Shown here: one piece after another, positions 62,370 to 64,000 of the stretch
How positions within the stretch are numbered: the stretch's first letter is position 1
How the letters are laid out: every line of letters begins with the position of its first letter
Notes under the pieces: model-generated
Databases searched by the model: none
What the model saw: only the letters and a program-made list of their open reading frames with translations
What the model was told of the DNA's origin: nothing
Made by a program: the position numbers and the translations under genes
NCBI GenBank assembly: GCA_016213845.1
Contig: JACQZN010000031.1
Coordinates: forward strand, 186,001 to 250,000
Origin: Candidatus Wallbacteria bacterium
Lineage (GTDB): Bacteria > Muiribacteriota > UBA6191 > JACPRK01
DNA length: 64,000 nt
Reading direction: 5' to 3'

Positions 62370-64000
62370 TTGAGATTGCCCACCCTGGACCGGAGGCGAC
62401 TCCTGCTGGCCCTGACGGGCTCAGCCCTTCTGGCGTACGCGGCCTGCTTCTGGATGGTGTCGGGTTACACTGCCGACCTGGCCGGGACGAACTTCTGCTA
62501 CGCCCGGAGCCTGGGACAGGGGAGGGGACTTGTCCCAACGGCGGGCGGAGAGCGGGCTGAAGGCTACACGAGCCTTCTCTGGGTGTTGCTGCTCTCGATC
62601 GGGGCAGGTCACGGCCTGTCTCCCATCGGGGTCGCGAAAGCGGCCGCATTTCTGTTCGGCGCAGCCTCGATCTGTCTGATGGCCTGGCTGCCGGCCCGGA
62701 TCGGGGAGCGAGAGCCCTCGTGGCTCGACGGGTTGCCGCCACTTCTCCTGTCCGTCTCCTCTCCCTTCGTGATCTGGCCCGCAGCCGGACTGGAGGGCTC
62801 CCTCTTCGTCTTCCTGCTGCTGGCGGCGCTGGCCCTCTACACGGCTGAAACGAAGGGCGAGTCTACTCTGCCGCTCTCGGCCTTCGTCCTTGCCCTGGCA
62901 GCCCTGGCGCGCCCCGAGGGGCCTCTCTACGTGGCGTTGATCTGGCCTGCAGTGGCGATCGGCAACCGCAGGCGATTTCGCGCAACGGCCGAGTGGACGG
63001 CGGTTGCGGCTGCGGCCATGGGGCTCTACCTATTCTGGCGCCAGAGCTACTTCGGCGACGCCTCGCTTGCGCTTGGCCCGTGGGATAGGACGCTGGCGGG
63101 AACGCCGGCGTACGACGGGAGCGGGCTGGAGGGCTTCCTCGAGTACACATCCGACAGATGGCCACTGTGGCTTGCAGCACTGACGATCTTGGGGATGTCC
63201 GGCCTGGCCAGACACTCGGCCGGTCCGTGGGTGGCGTGTGCGGGGATCGCGGCGGCGGTGGCGGTATGCGGCCAGGTGGGCGACTGGACGGCGCACCACA
63301 GGGTCTCGGGTCCGCTGGCTGCTTTCGCGCTGCTGGCGCTGGGGGAGGGGATTCGCCGGGCCGTTGCCTTTCTCTACAGTCCGGGGCTGCCCAGACTCTC
63401 CAGAGATGCCTCGACGCTGGCGGCCGTAACGCTCGTGGGCGCCGTCGCGCTGCGGATAGCGGTGCCCGGCCTGGCGGACGCACGCGCCAGCCTGGGTGCG
63501 CGACCCGACGATTTCGGGTCCCGCGCTCGACTCGGCGAATCGCTGGCGGCGACCTTGCGGGAAGCCGGGATGGGAGTCCAGACTGTCTGCGCCCGAGGCT
63601 CCGGCGGACTGGCCTGGGGGCTGGGTGCGGACCTGGTCGACCTGGCCGGCGACGTCGACCGCACGATAGAACGCTTCGGGCAATCCCGCGCTGTTCTGGA
63701 GGAGTACCTGCTCGATCAACGCCGCCCGCAACTGGTGCGGCTGGAGGAGCCGGGAATGCTGCCGCCTTCTCTGGAGCGGCGGCTGGCGTCGGAGTACGTT
63801 CTGTTGCCCGGGCTTGCCGGCGACGCGGAGCGCGGGACCCACTGGCTGCGGAGGGAGTCGCTGCGGGCGCAGCCCGGAGACCCCGGCGCGACGCCGATGG
63901 ACGTGAGCTTCGGAGGCGAGCTCGCGCTGGCGGCCGCCGGGGTCAATCCGCCCGCGGTCGCGCCGGGAGGCGCCGTGGAGGTCGTGCAGCACTGGCGGCG
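62370..64000 (+). CDS. Multi-pass membrane protein of the GT39-like type, runs off the window
   Basis: At least ~540 residues in an open frame to the end of the window. It starts at a TTG (62370 or 62376) after GCGAGGTG; an in-frame stop precedes it. It has many hydrophobic helices. Recognisable blocks are NFCYARSLGQGRGLVPTAGGERAEGYTSLLW, GLEGSLFVFLLLAALALYTAE and LAALARPEGPLYVA. These match the family of dolichyl-mannose-like glycosyltransferases (GT39 and relatives) where DDAYIxxRYAxNLAxGxGxxxNxGExxEGYTN is typical. The acidic pair usually before RYA is missing here (GYTADLAGTNFCYAR), so the lipid-sugar-binding aspartates are altered. A function in envelope glycan modification is inferred. 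Confidence 0.6.
   Translation, partial: MRLPTLDRRRLLLALTGSALLAYAACFWMVSGYTADLAGTNFCYARSLGQGRGLVPTAGGERAEGYTSLLWVLLLSIGAGHGLSPIGVAKAAAFLFGAASICLMAWLPARIGEREPSWLDGLPPLLLSVSSPFVIWPAAGLEGSLFVFLLLAALALYTAETKGESTLPLSAFVLALAALARPEGPLYVALIWPAVAIGNRRRFRATAEWTAVAAAAMGLYLFWRQSYFGDASLALGPWDRTLAGTPAYDGSGLEGFLEYTSDRWPLWLAALTILGMSGLARHSAGPWVACAGIAAAVAVCGQVGDWTAHHRVSGPLAAFALLALGEGIRRAVAFLYSPGLPRLSRDASTLAAVTLVGAVALRIAVPGLADARASLGARPDDFGSRARLGESLAATLREAGMGVQTVCARGSGGLAWGLGADLVDLAGDVDRTIERFGQSRAVLEEYLLDQRRPQLVRLEEPGMLPPSLERRLASEYVLLPGLAGDAERGTHWLRRESLRAQPGDPGATPMDVSFGGELALAAAGVNPPAVAPGGAVEVVQHWR

Noticed and set aside
63030..63992. Minus-strand frame at the right end of the window
   Set aside because: The plus strand reads a continuous membrane protein with family motifs; the minus reading is Arg/Gly/Gln-rich without any.

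Overview
The window is 64 kb of gene-dense, GC-rich DNA. It looks like the chromosome of a free-living, Gram-negative, mainly heterotrophic bacterium. Genes on both strands are tightly packed, often with ATGA or GTGA start/stop overlaps. Many products have signal peptides or lipoboxes. There are two eukaryotic-type Ser/Thr kinases, a chemoreceptor, a hybrid histidine kinase, pseudopilins, a TesA/YbbA/YbbP locus and a complete methylmalonyl-CoA mutase operon. I see no phage, transposase or CRISPR. The mix suggests an uncultivated lineage of the Acidobacteriota, Myxococcota or Rokubacteria kind, but the sequence alone does not settle this.

Layout. 1-4795 (+): the end of a membrane protein, a Tat-type polyferredoxin, an ACT-domain protein, a UPF0210 (PFL-like fold) protein, and a pair closely resembling PduS and PduT, the iron-sulfur electron conduit of bacterial microcompartments. 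4803-11432: a hybrid histidine kinase and NusB (-), a secreted redoxin-like protein (+), then a chemoreceptor and an RCK protein with a channel-like membrane part (-). 11673-17227: a family III CoA-transferase, then nitrilase-family amidohydrolase, aldehyde dehydrogenase and PreA-like genes that together suggest reductive pyrimidine or carbamoyl-amino-acid breakdown. 17375-30668 (+): secreted proteins, a pseudopilin, a GDPD/MBL/DUF1611 operon, a degenerate nucleotide cyclase-like protein, a degenerate MPN/JAB-like membrane protein and a DUF885 peptidase. 30698-38946: the ABC exporter YbbA/YbbP divergent from TesA, a Ser/Thr kinase with an ectodomain, EF-P with an unusual loop tip, and an ECF sigma factor coupled to a pseudopilin. 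39199-48438 (+): a PQQ-type beta-propeller protein, aminopeptidase P, then acyl-CoA dehydrogenase, split methylmalonyl-CoA mutase, MeaB and ProC. 48490-64000: zinc-ribbon proteins, a Tad-like secreted protein, an SCP2-like protein with an iron alcohol dehydrogenase, a FecR lipoprotein with a CHASE2 kinase, a DMT transporter, an RmlD-like reductase, a secreted PHP-domain protein, tRNA-Ala(GGC), an FmdE-like protein, and a large membrane protein that runs off the end.

Four signals stand out. (1) The PduS/PduT pair has no other shell genes in view and sits beside a PFL-fold family of unknown function. (2) Heptanucleotide arrays start at or just after gene stop codons and carry a further stop codon every 7 bases on the coding strand. 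(3) An extended -10 element of form TGCTANNNT recurs upstream of genes, and several -10 boxes lie only 7-8 bases before the start codon, suggesting leaderless mRNAs. (4) Several proteins keep a fold but have lost its hallmark residues: the cyclase-like protein, the MPN-like protein, the channel-like RCK protein, and EF-P with Asn at position 34.
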